NCBI RefSeq assembly: GCF_039539345.1
Contig: NZ_BAABCY010000007.1
Location: forward strand, 1-64,000
Source: Snuella lapsa
Lineage (GTDB): Bacteria > Bacteroidota > Bacteroidia > Flavobacteriales > Flavobacteriaceae
Length of the DNA: 64,000 nucleotides
Direction of reading: 5' to 3'
Part shown: positions 54,551 to 63,722 of the stretch, in pieces
How positions within the stretch are numbered: the first letter of the stretch is position 1
Layout of the letters: every line of letters begins with the position of its first letter
Made by a program: the position numbers and the translations under genes
The notes under the pieces: model-generated
Told to the model about the DNA's origin: nothing
Databases searched by the model: none
Seen by the model: only the letters and a program-made list of their open reading frames with translations

Positions 54551-57500
54551 TTGAGTAATAATTCTTCAAATATAGGTCCACGAGATTATAAAATCTCAGA
54601 AATAAAAAGACTTTTCGCCGAATCAAATAATCAATGTGCTAAGCCAAATTGCCATAGATCTTTAATAGCTGAAGATAATATTACAGTTATTGGAAAAATA
54701 TGTCATATTGAAGCTGCTAATAAAAATGGTCCGCGATTTAATGAGGATATGAATAATGACCAGAGACGGTCATACGACAATCTAATTTTACTATGTGATG
54801 AACATCATCGTATGATAGATAATCCACAAAATGAATCTAAATACAAAAAAGAAAAATTACTGGAATGGAAACAAAACCACATATCTGAAAATAGATCTTC
54901 TTTATACAAAATTTCAATTGATGATATCCAAAAGTTTATTGAAGAAACGAAGAAATATTATCAAAAGATTGATAGTCTAGATGGTCCATACCAGCCAAGG
55001 GTTTCTCTTGAATATGTAGAAAGAGGTATAGAATCAGAATTAACTCAAGTCTTAAAAGAAAATAAAGTGCTTTTACTTACTGGAGTTTCATTTTGCGGTA
55101 AATCTCAAACAGCCTTTAATATTGCAAATGATTTTTATAAGGATGGATATTTATTTAAAAGAGTTTTAAATACTCGTGATGCAGCTTCATTTCTAGAGTC
55201 AACAGGTACAAATCGCATCTGTGTACTAGAAGACCCATTTGGTCACGCCTTTGGTACTGAAAAAAAAGCAGAACTGAAACTTGTTAAGGATATGCTTGAA
55301 GCTTTGTCCCCAAACAATCTTTTAATAATCACTTCAAAGAAGGAAATTATTTTATCTATTAATAATCAAACTAAGTTGGAGGACTGTAATATCAAGGGAC
55401 ATAAATGGTTTGATCTGACATCAACTGATAAATCATTTCTTTTAGATGTATGGAAAGGGCTTACCTTAAATTCAGAAATTTTAAGTGAGAATATTACTCA
55501 AGTCGAAACCCTAATTATAAACGAAAATGAAATACAAGCAGGCCAATTAGCCTACCTTTCAAAAAAAAAAGAGCTTCAATTCAAAATTATGCAAGCACAA
55601 GAACTTTATCAGTTAGCGCAAATTGATATTGATGATATATGTAACGATATTTTGAATAATAGAGATTATAGTTGGAAAATATTGTCAATACTTGGTTTGG
55701 GAGCAAATACAAGAGATGGTCTAACATTACAAGATTTTGATTACATACTTCAATCAAATAAGTGCACATTATCATTAGAAAAGCCTGATAGGGGTACTAC
55801 TTTGAATCCATTAGAAATGGATGCAGCGTTTATATTACCTAGTTATAAAACGGCTTATAATAATATATCGCAAATAGAGTCAACATTAGAATATCTAGAA
55901 CAAAGTGGATTTATCGAATTTGAGAATGAACAATTTGTGTTTCGGCACCCACATTATCAAGAAATCGGTAAGAATATTTTAAAGAAACTCTCACGTTTAA
56001 AAAGAAAGGATTTAATTGTATGTATATCAAACTTATTAACTTGTTTGAATCAAGAAAGTGCCTTTATATGCGCAAATAATCTAAAAGTAATTTTCAAATA
56101 TTTTCAGGAACACCAAGAAATAATTATTGAGAATGCCTATCAAGTAAGTGAACGAAGTTTTTTTCCAAAGGTTTCAGATAATTGCGTATTGTTTTTATTG
56201 AATGTTTATGATGAAACCCTTATGGAAACCTATAGGTCAAAGATGGTTTTTAGACTACAAAGCAAATCTGAAGAGTATGGCATACTATTTCAAAACCAAA
56301 AACCCTATAGATATTCTAGTGCCGGTTTCTTCGAGGGGCTTGATTTATTGTCAGTTGAGCAGTACGAAGCTAGTATTGAAAGCATTATGAGGGATGAATC
56401 GTTGAGCCTTAAAAATATTTGGGGTGGTTTATTAACAATAAACAATAGCAGTTTAAAGCCAAATGTAGAATTTTTAGAGTACGCCTTTAAGAGTAATGAG
56501 GTATTTGTTAGAAACCTTTGCGCATATATATATTTTCTTAATTTAAAAGAACTGTATGATTCTTATCTCAAGGATAAAATTTTAACTGATGAGCATCCGA
56601 GTGTAATTTTCTTCGCATTGAAAGGTTATTTTCAAGGTCTCCACCAAAATGGACTTTCTATAAATAAAGAAATTAGTAAACGATTCGAGCATTTTTTTAA
56701 ATCCGATAAAATATTTTGCATTAGAGCCAGTACATTGATGACCAATTTTAATACTGATTATGCTAATGATAGCATTAATTGGGAAAAAATTCCAAGAGAT
56801 AAGCATGTATGGCTCTGGCGAATTTGGGCTAAATATTTCGTTCAGTTTTTAAAGGTTTTTCCTAAAGATGTCACTTACTTTCATAATGCTCGTTTTTCAG
56901 GAACAATGAACAAGGCTAAGGATATGGTTTATCCTAGACAAGGACAAATGATATCTAAGTATATGCTAAAGCGTTTAAAAGAAATTTCAAAAACTAGAAT
57001 ACTCAATCATTTTGAAATGCATTTAATTGAGTTTTTCATTATTTCAACATCAGAAGAACCTGAATTACGTAAAAAATTATTCAAAAATTTCTTTGACAGT
57101 AAACTGCCTACATATTTTGTTGGGTATAACCTTGTTTGGACGTTTGGAGTTTGGGATAGTCTTACTCATTCTGAAAAGGAAATAATAGGTGAAACCATCA
57201 ATGATGGCAGCAGGGTAGACAGAATATGGCTCCAAGCTATGATATTAAACAATCAATTCTTACCACCACCACAATTAATAGAAGTAATTTTTGGGAATTC
57301 AGAATTTTTATCTCAAGATGTTTCCATCATAATTAATCAAATTGACAAAGACCTTTTAAATAAAGTTATTACTGTTTACCTAGGTAAAGAAGATGTATTT
57401 GAGGAATTAGGTGTTTCCAAAACAAGTGATAAAGTTAGAGATATTGTTTATTATATAGCTGCTAACCACCTGCCTATTAAGTATGAAGATTGTTTATCTT

Positions 57501-58144
57501 CCTTCTTATTACATTTTATTAATGGTATTAGAAGGGAAGAACATGAAATGTATAAGAATATATGGAAGAAAACTTACACAGTGGCTGAAAACAAATTTAA
57601 ATTACTAGACACAGTAATTAGAAATGTAGGTAAGTCATCTTTCTGTTTTAATGAAACAACATTTTTATTTGAAGTCATTATCAAATATCATTTAGAGAAA
57701 AATGAAGCTGAAAAATTAGCAAAAATACTCGCAGATAATTTTGAATACCTATGCTATTCTTCCACTGATAAAGACCTTTTTCGGGTATTAGATTTTCAAG
57801 AGTTTCTTAAGACAAATCTGATTCCCGAAATGAAAAATCAGTTTGAGATTTTTGGTTTGTTACTTAGTCTTAAAGAAAGGGAGTTTGTACCCAATGAACA
57901 GGAACAAATAGTTGAAAAGATAACGAATATTACAAACCAAGAGGATGTAAAATTGTTGTCTATTTTTCGATTAATAAATGATCTGGAACAATCAAATACT
58001 TTGGAGGATGAACTTTTAAGAAAGTTACAACAAATTCCAGATAACATAAGAGAGAAACAGAAGGAGTATTTTCATATAAAAGCAAATACACAAAAACTTG
58101 ATGGCTTTATAAATAATTACAATGTCCTATCCGTAAAATTATAA
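54551..58144 (+). CDS. HNH nuclease-STAND NTPase protein
   Basis: A 1197-residue protein. Residues 1-120 are a Cys-containing HNH domain (Cys29, Cys34, His52 in CHIEAANKNGP, Asn77, and CDEHH at 82-86). Residues 145-480 form a P-loop NTPase with Walker A GVSFCGKS (178-185) and a Walker B-like VLEDPFG (225-231), close to the DDPxG motif of the nSTAND3 group. The C-terminal ~650 residues are helical repeats. Start: TTG 54551. This is the sensor-NTPase-effector layout of STAND defence proteins such as Avs. It is very AT-rich. Confidence 0.75.
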   Translation: MSNNSSNIGPRDYKISEIKRLFAESNNQCAKPNCHRSLIAEDNITVIGKICHIEAANKNGPRFNEDMNNDQRRSYDNLILLCDEHHRMIDNPQNESKYKKEKLLEWKQNHISENRSSLYKISIDDIQKFIEETKKYYQKIDSLDGPYQPRVSLEYVERGIESELTQVLKENKVLLLTGVSFCGKSQTAFNIANDFYKDGYLFKRVLNTRDAASFLESTGTNRICVLEDPFGHAFGTEKKAELKLVKDMLEALSPNNLLIITSKKEIILSINNQTKLEDCNIKGHKWFDLTSTDKSFLLDVWKGLTLNSEILSENITQVETLIINENEIQAGQLAYLSKKKELQFKIMQAQELYQLAQIDIDDICNDILNNRDYSWKILSILGLGANTRDGLTLQDFDYILQSNKCTLSLEKPDRGTTLNPLEMDAAFILPSYKTAYNNISQIESTLEYLEQSGFIEFENEQFVFRHPHYQEIGKNILKKLSRLKRKDLIVCISNLLTCLNQESAFICANNLKVIFKYFQEHQEIIIENAYQVSERSFFPKVSDNCVLFLLNVYDETLMETYRSKMVFRLQSKSEEYGILFQNQKPYRYSSAGFFEGLDLLSVEQYEASIESIMRDESLSLKNIWGGLLTINNSSLKPNVEFLEYAFKSNEVFVRNLCAYIYFLNLKELYDSYLKDKILTDEHPSVIFFALKGYFQGLHQNGLSINKEISKRFEHFFKSDKIFCIRASTLMTNFNTDYANDSINWEKIPRDKHVWLWRIWAKYFVQFLKVFPKDVTYFHNARFSGTMNKAKDMVYPRQGQMISKYMLKRLKEISKTRILNHFEMHLIEFFIISTSEEPELRKKLFKNFFDSKLPTYFVGYNLVWTFGVWDSLTHSEKEIIGETINDGSRVDRIWLQAMILNNQFLPPPQLIEVIFGNSEFLSQDVSIIINQIDKDLLNKVITVYLGKEDVFEELGVSKTSDKVRDIVYYIAANHLPIKYEDCLSSFLLHFINGIRREEHEMYKNIWKKTYTVAENKFKLLDTVIRNVGKSSFCFNETTFLFEVIIKYHLEKNEAEKLAKILADNFEYLCYSSTDKDLFRVLDFQEFLKTNLIPEMKNQFEIFGLLLSLKEREFVPNEQEQIVEKITNITNQEDVKLLSIFRLINDLEQSNTLEDELLRKLQQIPDNIREKQKEYFHIKANTQKLDGFINNYNVLSVKL

Positions 58145-58531
58145 GTAAAAGGCTTAAGTAATAATATCAGTAGTTGGGAATGCTTAGTGTTAGTTATTTG
58201 CTCGGTTCAAATTACAAGGACAATTTTTTATAGTCACTACCTAATCCATGATATTTAGATTTGCCCAAAAACCAAACACATTTTCAGCAGTAAAATTGCA
58301 AAACAGACATTTTTGAGCGTCGAGCTATTGAAATGTTTTCGAGTTATTAACATACTCATTTCAATTTTTAATACAATTTGATGCCAATTGATACCATTGG
58401 AAATCAATCCGTTATAAATAATATTTTATTAACAAAATACTGAATATCAGCATCTTAAAATACAATATAGTGTATTTTTCAATCCCGATAGTTATCGGGA
58501 AAAAACACGTAAAATTTAAAACCATTTTGAC
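58145..58531. other. Intergenic region before traE with palindrome
   Basis: About 390 AT-rich bases without a gene, marking the junction between the nuclease cassette and the transfer operon. The only distinct structure is the palindrome TCCCGATA-GT-TATCGGGA (58483-58500), a dispersed Bacteroidetes repeat lying 32 bases before traE. Confidence 0.6.
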
Positions 58532-58819
58532 ATGAAAAAATCACTATTACTGACCGCCTTATTACTATTAGCTTCCAATACCATTTTTGCACAGATCGGA
58601 GGCATTGAAGATTCCGTTAATGATGTATCCGATACCATCAGGGCCATCTTTCCCATTATTTTAGGCGTTATCTTCCTAATAGGCTTCCTGTTTAATGCTG
58701 GGCATTTCTTTGGAGAAAATGCCGACCTCAAAAAAGGTATTACCCGAGTGCTCGTATTTGTGCTTATAGCCGGAGCAGTCGTAGGTATCTTTACTTACCT
58801 AATAGGCATCGTAGTCTAA
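58532..58819 (+). CDS. traE: TraE, conjugative transfer (DUF4134)
   Basis: A 95-residue protein with a signal peptide (1-20) and two hydrophobic helices in the mature part; the DUF4134 pattern GIEDSVNDVSDTIRAIFPII is present. It is the first gene of the Bacteroidetes tra block in the order traE-F-G-I-J-K. It probably corresponds to a small pilin/VirB2-like subunit. Confidence 0.88.
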   Translation: MKKSLLLTALLLLASNTIFAQIGGIEDSVNDVSDTIRAIFPIILGVIFLIGFLFNAGHFFGENADLKKGITRVLVFVLIAGAVVGIFTYLIGIVV

Positions 58820-58823
58820 ACCG

Positions 58824-58845
58824 ACCTGCCTGCCGGCAGGCAGGT
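58824..58845. repeat. 22-bp perfect GC-rich palindrome
   Basis: A perfect palindrome built on CCTGCC…GGCAGG lies 4 bases after the traE stop. This word is frequent as a dispersed repeat in Flavobacteriaceae genomes; as RNA it would form a strong hairpin between traE and traF and may reduce downstream expression. Confidence 0.75.
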
Positions 58846-58877
58846 AATCGGCATTTAACAAGTTATCTACAAAGACT

Positions 58878-59192
58878 GTGAAGAAATACCAAGTCTATAA
58901 AGATATCAGAAAGCGTGCAATGATAATGGGCTTGCCCATTTCATTGTTCGCTCTGCAAATGACTGCCGTCATCGGGTCGTTACTATTTATCATCTTTTCC
59001 TTTAACCTTTTGGTCATCATTTTGGTATTCCTCTTTAATGGAGGCCTTTATATTGCATTGACACAACTGACTAAGTATCCAGCCTTACTGCATTTTAAAA
59101 AAGTATTCCCAACAACCATCAGTAACAAAAAGGCCTGCATCGCAAGCATTTTGGCAAACCATGAGAACCCAAAAAAATATGAAGAAAATTAA
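58878..59192 (+). CDS. traF: TraF, conjugative transfer (DUF4133)
   Basis: A 104-residue protein (GTG start) with two hydrophobic segments in the N-terminal two thirds, matching DUF4133/TraF, the VirB3-like partner. It overlaps traG by 32 bases. Confidence 0.85.
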   Translation: MKKYQVYKDIRKRAMIMGLPISLFALQMTAVIGSLLFIIFSFNLLVIILVFLFNGGLYIALTQLTKYPALLHFKKVFPTTISNKKACIASILANHENPKKYEEN

Positions 59193-61581
59193 CCTATCCG
59201 CATACCATCCTATCTTAAACATCGAAAAGCATATCATATTTGCCAGTAACGGTAATGTGGTATTATGCTATAAAGTAGATTTACCAGAAATCTACTCGCT
59301 ATCAGAAAAGGATTTTGAAGACATACAAGGTTCATGGTTCCAGGCATTTAAATCCCTGCCGACAAGTACCGTCATCCATAAACAGGACATTTATCAAAAA
59401 AAGAACTATACCGCGGATAAATTACCAAACAACACCTTTTTACAGAAAGCTACCCACAACCATTTTAAAGGCCGTGGCTGCCTTCAACACAACAGCTACC
59501 TGTTTTTTATCCTGCCATTGGATAAAGCCTTGAACGCCTCCAAGTTTACCAATCCGTTCCGCAAAGTAGAAAAGGGCATCCATAAACAAATGGATCATAA
59601 CGTACAGGAGTTTATAGCGTCTGTAAATGATGCTGTTTCGTTCATTAATAATAGTAGGAAGGTATCCTTGAAACCTCTAAACGAAAATCATATACTAAAT
59701 ATATGCAATACATACTTTAATGGTTTTAATGAAGGCTTTACAACCGATATTCAACTAAAAGGAGACTCAATAGAAATCGGCAACAACCATTTTGATGTGC
59801 TGGCAGTAAACAGTGAACTGTGCTTCGGTGATGTAGTACAGAGCAGCAAGACCAACGACAAATTTACCTCAGACGATTTTACCTTCCACCAAGGCTTTAT
59901 AGATGGGCTGGGCTTGAACCTGAACGAAAACCATATCATTAACCAAATCATTTATCTAGATGACAAGCACAAATGGCGAAAACTACTGGACAAGAAAATT
60001 GAAGAGCTTAATAAAAGCTCCAACTTCGGAACACAGAACAAGGTCATTCAAAAAAAGATTGAGTCTATTGTTGCTAAAATTAATGAAGACGACAGTTCAA
60101 GAATTATACGCGGGCATCTCAACATTGTGTTTTGGTCCCAAGAAGCCCAGCAGCTAAACCATATTGCTTCGAAGATTAAGACCGAGTTCAAGGAACTGGA
60201 CATTATCCCTCATTACCCAAAAGGCGAGGAACGGAAACATTATTTTTTAAATTCCTACCCATGCTTTGCATCCAATTTTTCCAATGAAGATCTGTATGTC
60301 ACCGATTTAAAACATGCCCTGTGCCTATATATCAACAATAGCAATTATAAGTCGGACGAACAAGGTATCATTTTCAATGACCGACAATATAACATTCCCG
60401 TATTAAAGGATGTTTGGGACGAACGTAAAAAACGAATCAAAGCACGGAACTTTGCCATTTTCGCCCCAACAGGAGAAGGAAAATCCTTTTTGGCCAACAA
60501 CATATTACGGCAATATTTTGAGCAGCAGGTCCGACTGGTCATTATCGACTTGGGGGGTTCTTATTCCAAATTCGCCAAACTCTATCCCAATGACCATATC
60601 ATTCTAAAATATGAACAAGGGAAAAATTTGGGCATCAATCCATTTTATATATCAAACAAAGAAGACCTGACACCGGAGCGGTTAGAAGATCTGGCCCTGT
60701 TCCTATTGGAACTAATGGCAGAGTCCAGAACCACCAAAGCGAAGGAAGTCGCTGTAAAAAAAGTACTGCGCTATTATTATAATAACGGCATCAATGCTGC
60801 TTCTTTGGAGTCACTATATCAGTTTGTAGATGATAAAAAAGACAGCCTTATCGAGACCCTTAACATTAGGGAAGAAGACTTTAGCGTCTATAACTTTCTG
60901 CATATCCTATCCGAATATGTCGATGACGGACTTTACAGTTTCCTGTTCAACGTCAGCGAAGACCAAACCTATAAAATGGAGGACAAACGCATGATTGTTT
61001 TTGAACTGGATGAAGTCAAGGACAATAAGGAAATACTATCGGTGATGCTAAAACTTATCAAATCGGCCATCCAACGCACGATATGGCGTAATCGAAGTGA
61101 ACGGGGCATCATCCTGTTTGATGAGTTTGCCAAACAGTTGAAGTTTGACAATGTTCTGGAGAGCGTTGAATTCTATTATCAGGCCATTAGAAAACAGAAT
61201 GGTGCCATTGGAATCATTCTACAGTCCATTAACCAATTGCCGAACAATTCTACATCGGCGAGTATTCTGGAGAACACACAGGTCATTTACAGCCTTAGAA
61301 ATGAAAAGGGCTATGAAGAACTTCAAAAGCGATTGAACCTCTCCAGTCATGACCTGAACCAATTAAAATCCATTCGTAACAACCTCACTGGAGATAGAAA
61401 GTACACGGAGATGTTCATCAAGATAGGCAAGGAGAGCAATATTTTCCGTTTGGAAGTCCCAAGGGAAGTCTATGCAGCATACCTCACCGATGGCAACGAA
61501 AGCGAGGCCATAATGTCCATTTATAAAAGTACGGGTGATATGGAGCAAGCCATTAAAGAGTTCATTAACAAAAAAGAGTAA
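59161..61581 (+). CDS. traG: TraG, VirB4-like conjugation ATPase
   Basis: An 806-residue ATPase. The N-terminal half is the VirB4-like region; the C-terminal half has Walker A APTGEGKS (about 435-442) and Walker B IILFDEFAK near 650, and ends with a conserved IKEFINKKE tail. Bacteroidetes TraG energises the conjugation channel, distinct from the coupling protein at 8.2 kb. The start is at 59161 (a second ATG at 59179 is an alternative). Confidence 0.92.
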   Translation: MRTQKNMKKINLSAYHPILNIEKHIIFASNGNVVLCYKVDLPEIYSLSEKDFEDIQGSWFQAFKSLPTSTVIHKQDIYQKKNYTADKLPNNTFLQKATHNHFKGRGCLQHNSYLFFILPLDKALNASKFTNPFRKVEKGIHKQMDHNVQEFIASVNDAVSFINNSRKVSLKPLNENHILNICNTYFNGFNEGFTTDIQLKGDSIEIGNNHFDVLAVNSELCFGDVVQSSKTNDKFTSDDFTFHQGFIDGLGLNLNENHIINQIIYLDDKHKWRKLLDKKIEELNKSSNFGTQNKVIQKKIESIVAKINEDDSSRIIRGHLNIVFWSQEAQQLNHIASKIKTEFKELDIIPHYPKGEERKHYFLNSYPCFASNFSNEDLYVTDLKHALCLYINNSNYKSDEQGIIFNDRQYNIPVLKDVWDERKKRIKARNFAIFAPTGEGKSFLANNILRQYFEQQVRLVIIDLGGSYSKFAKLYPNDHIILKYEQGKNLGINPFYISNKEDLTPERLEDLALFLLELMAESRTTKAKEVAVKKVLRYYYNNGINAASLESLYQFVDDKKDSLIETLNIREEDFSVYNFLHILSEYVDDGLYSFLFNVSEDQTYKMEDKRMIVFELDEVKDNKEILSVMLKLIKSAIQRTIWRNRSERGIILFDEFAKQLKFDNVLESVEFYYQAIRKQNGAIGIILQSINQLPNNSTSASILENTQVIYSLRNEKGYEELQKRLNLSSHDLNQLKSIRNNLTGDRKYTEMFIKIGKESNIFRLEVPREVYAAYLTDGNESEAIMSIYKSTGDMEQAIKEFINKKE

Positions 61582-61612
61582 CAATAATTATTAATAAAAA
61601 AAAACGAACATT

Positions 61613-62194
61613 ATGAAACACAAAATCAAAATTTTAGTATTAGCACTAACCTTGGTCATTTTATTGCCTGCCCGTGCTACGGCCCAGGGGATGCCGGTTT
61701 ACGACAATACCAATTTTATCAGTTTTACCAAATCCCTGATAGAATCCGCAAAACAGACCTCACAATTGTTGAAGACTGTGCAGTTCCTAAAGACGCAAAA
61801 GGAAAACATCGAAAAGGTCAACAATGTCATCAAACAGCTAAAGGCCGTACGGGAACTGGCAAGGAACAACCAAAAGCTGTTCAAAATTGTTCAGGATGAT
61901 TTAAGGGAGATCCTCAATTCGCCCTATATCAAATCCGATGAAGTCCAACGGGTATCCGAATCGTTCAATTCAATTATTGAAAATTCTTTAGAGGGATTGG
62001 ACTATATCGAACAGATACTGTCCAGTGATAATCTTAAAATGACAGATGCTGAACGGGCAGAAGTATTGAAGGATATGGAACTCAAGTCCAAAGAGATGGT
62101 AGCAGAGATAGAGGTCAAGACCAGACGTTATCGTGAGATCATTGCCTTTAGGGAAATGCAGGACAAAATCAACAATAGGGAAACCAATTACTAA
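61613..62194 (+). CDS. traI: TraI-like protein (DUF4141)
   Basis: A 193-residue exported protein with a signal peptide (cleavage near AQG, residue 25) and an extended alpha-helical body with coiled-coil-like heptads (KTVQFLKTQKENIEKVNNVIKQL). This is the pattern of the DUF4141/TraI, VirB5-like component. Its stop overlaps the traJ start by one base. Confidence 0.8.
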   Translation: MKHKIKILVLALTLVILLPARATAQGMPVYDNTNFISFTKSLIESAKQTSQLLKTVQFLKTQKENIEKVNNVIKQLKAVRELARNNQKLFKIVQDDLREILNSPYIKSDEVQRVSESFNSIIENSLEGLDYIEQILSSDNLKMTDAERAEVLKDMELKSKEMVAEIEVKTRRYREIIAFREMQDKINNRETNY

Positions 62195-63036
62195 TGGCAG
62201 GCATTTTTTTGGGCATAGGATTGGAATATGTAGATGCGGTCTTTACCACTATCAAGAACAGTGATTTCTCCCAGTACACCATTACCGGGATGAAGACGCT
62301 GGCCATTCTGTTCTTTCTAATTAATATCCTGAAAAAGTACAATGAGGGCGTTGCCAATAATGAGGGCTATACCTGGGGACTGACACCAACTGAATTGGCC
62401 AAGAATTTTGCCGTGGTTATTTTGGTCATTTTCTCAACCCAGGTCTTGGGTGTTTTTGATGCCATTTTGGTAGCCATTGAGACCCAATACCGGGATACGG
62501 CTCCAGCGCTCCTCCCACTTCAGATGCAGGACATCGACCTGGAGCAGGATGTGGGCGCATTGGAAGCCGCCAAAAAAGCGATGGCCATGTTATACGAAGC
62601 TTTGGTAACGCCATTATATGGATTGAAGATGCTGGCCTTTATCGTTGGTATATTTTTATGGCTATTGGATCTGTTTATTTACCCCTTGTTTTTGGCAGAG
62701 CGCTATTTTCTGCTAGGTATTATGCAGGCCTTTTTCCCTTTGGTCATCAGTCTGGCGGTATTTGAAAAGTTCAGGACATTGGCATACAATTTTTTCAAGC
62801 TATATGCCGGGGTGTATATGTTGGTACCGGCTTTTTTTCTGGTCAACGTATTTGTAAACAATCTCTATACAGAAATCAATACCAACTTTTGGAACGACCT
62901 GTTCGGTACGGATTGGGGCAGTAATTTCTTTGCGCCATTACTGCAGTTTGCTTCCATTGGTTTTATCGTGCTGCTCAAGTTCAAGCTCTACCGAAAAGCT
63001 ATATCCTTTACCCTGAGACTATTCTCGGGTGCTTAA
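62194..63036 (+). CDS. traJ: TraJ, VirB6-like membrane protein
   Basis: A 280-residue protein with six or more hydrophobic helices, fitting TraJ, the polytopic inner-membrane component of the conjugation channel. It starts on the last base of the previous gene's stop codon. Confidence 0.85.
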   Translation: MAGIFLGIGLEYVDAVFTTIKNSDFSQYTITGMKTLAILFFLINILKKYNEGVANNEGYTWGLTPTELAKNFAVVILVIFSTQVLGVFDAILVAIETQYRDTAPALLPLQMQDIDLEQDVGALEAAKKAMAMLYEALVTPLYGLKMLAFIVGIFLWLLDLFIYPLFLAERYFLLGIMQAFFPLVISLAVFEKFRTLAYNFFKLYAGVYMLVPAFFLVNVFVNNLYTEINTNFWNDLFGTDWGSNFFAPLLQFASIGFIVLLKFKLYRKAISFTLRLFSGA

Positions 63037-63076
63037 ATTAAACAAATCTAGTAAGGACTTAAAACCAAAAATCTAT

Positions 63077-63688
63077 ATGAAAACACCTTATAAAAATATT
63101 TACAGCGTATTGAAGCTGAACCGCTTTATTGTTTTGGCTGTGGTCATAGGAGCTGTGCTGACCTGTATAGTTTCTGTACTAATGGTCATAAAACTCCACA
63201 ATGAAACGGTCAATAATGCCTTTGTGGTCAATACAGATGGGAGTGTGATTCCCTTAAAAATGGTAAAGCAACAGGAGAACCTAGAAGTAGAGATATTATC
63301 ACATTTAGAACTGTTCCATACCTACTTCTACCATATTGATGCCAGCAATTATGAAAAGCATCTGGAAAAGGCATTATGGCTAGGGAACAGTTCTGTCGAT
63401 GCACTTTACAGACAGAAAAAGGCGGATGGGGTCTATAACCGATTGTTACAATACTCTTTAGTCCAGAAAGTACTGAAGATTGAATCGAAAATCGATGTCC
63501 AGCACGAACCCTATCGTTTTGAGACTACCACCGTTTTTGAAATCAACCGAGGGACGGTGACCGATACCTATGAGCTCATGACAACAGGTAATCTTATAAA
63601 AGTAGATAGAAACTTTCCCAAGAACACCCATGGATTACTGATTACCAATTTTTTTGAAAGCACGTTACGAAAAATAGAAACTCAATAG
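63077..63688 (+). CDS. traK: TraK, VirB8-like protein
   Basis: A 203-residue protein with one N-terminal membrane helix (about 17-38) and a periplasmic alpha/beta domain, matching TraK. The ATG at 63077 (MKTPYKNIY) gives the normal length; an in-frame GTG at 63029 overlaps traJ and is not needed. Confidence 0.85.
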   Translation: MKTPYKNIYSVLKLNRFIVLAVVIGAVLTCIVSVLMVIKLHNETVNNAFVVNTDGSVIPLKMVKQQENLEVEILSHLELFHTYFYHIDASNYEKHLEKALWLGNSSVDALYRQKKADGVYNRLLQYSLVQKVLKIESKIDVQHEPYRFETTTVFEINRGTVTDTYELMTTGNLIKVDRNFPKNTHGLLITNFFESTLRKIETQ

Positions 63689-63722
63689 CCTATTCCATAA
63701 GGCTATTTAAAATGAACAAAAA

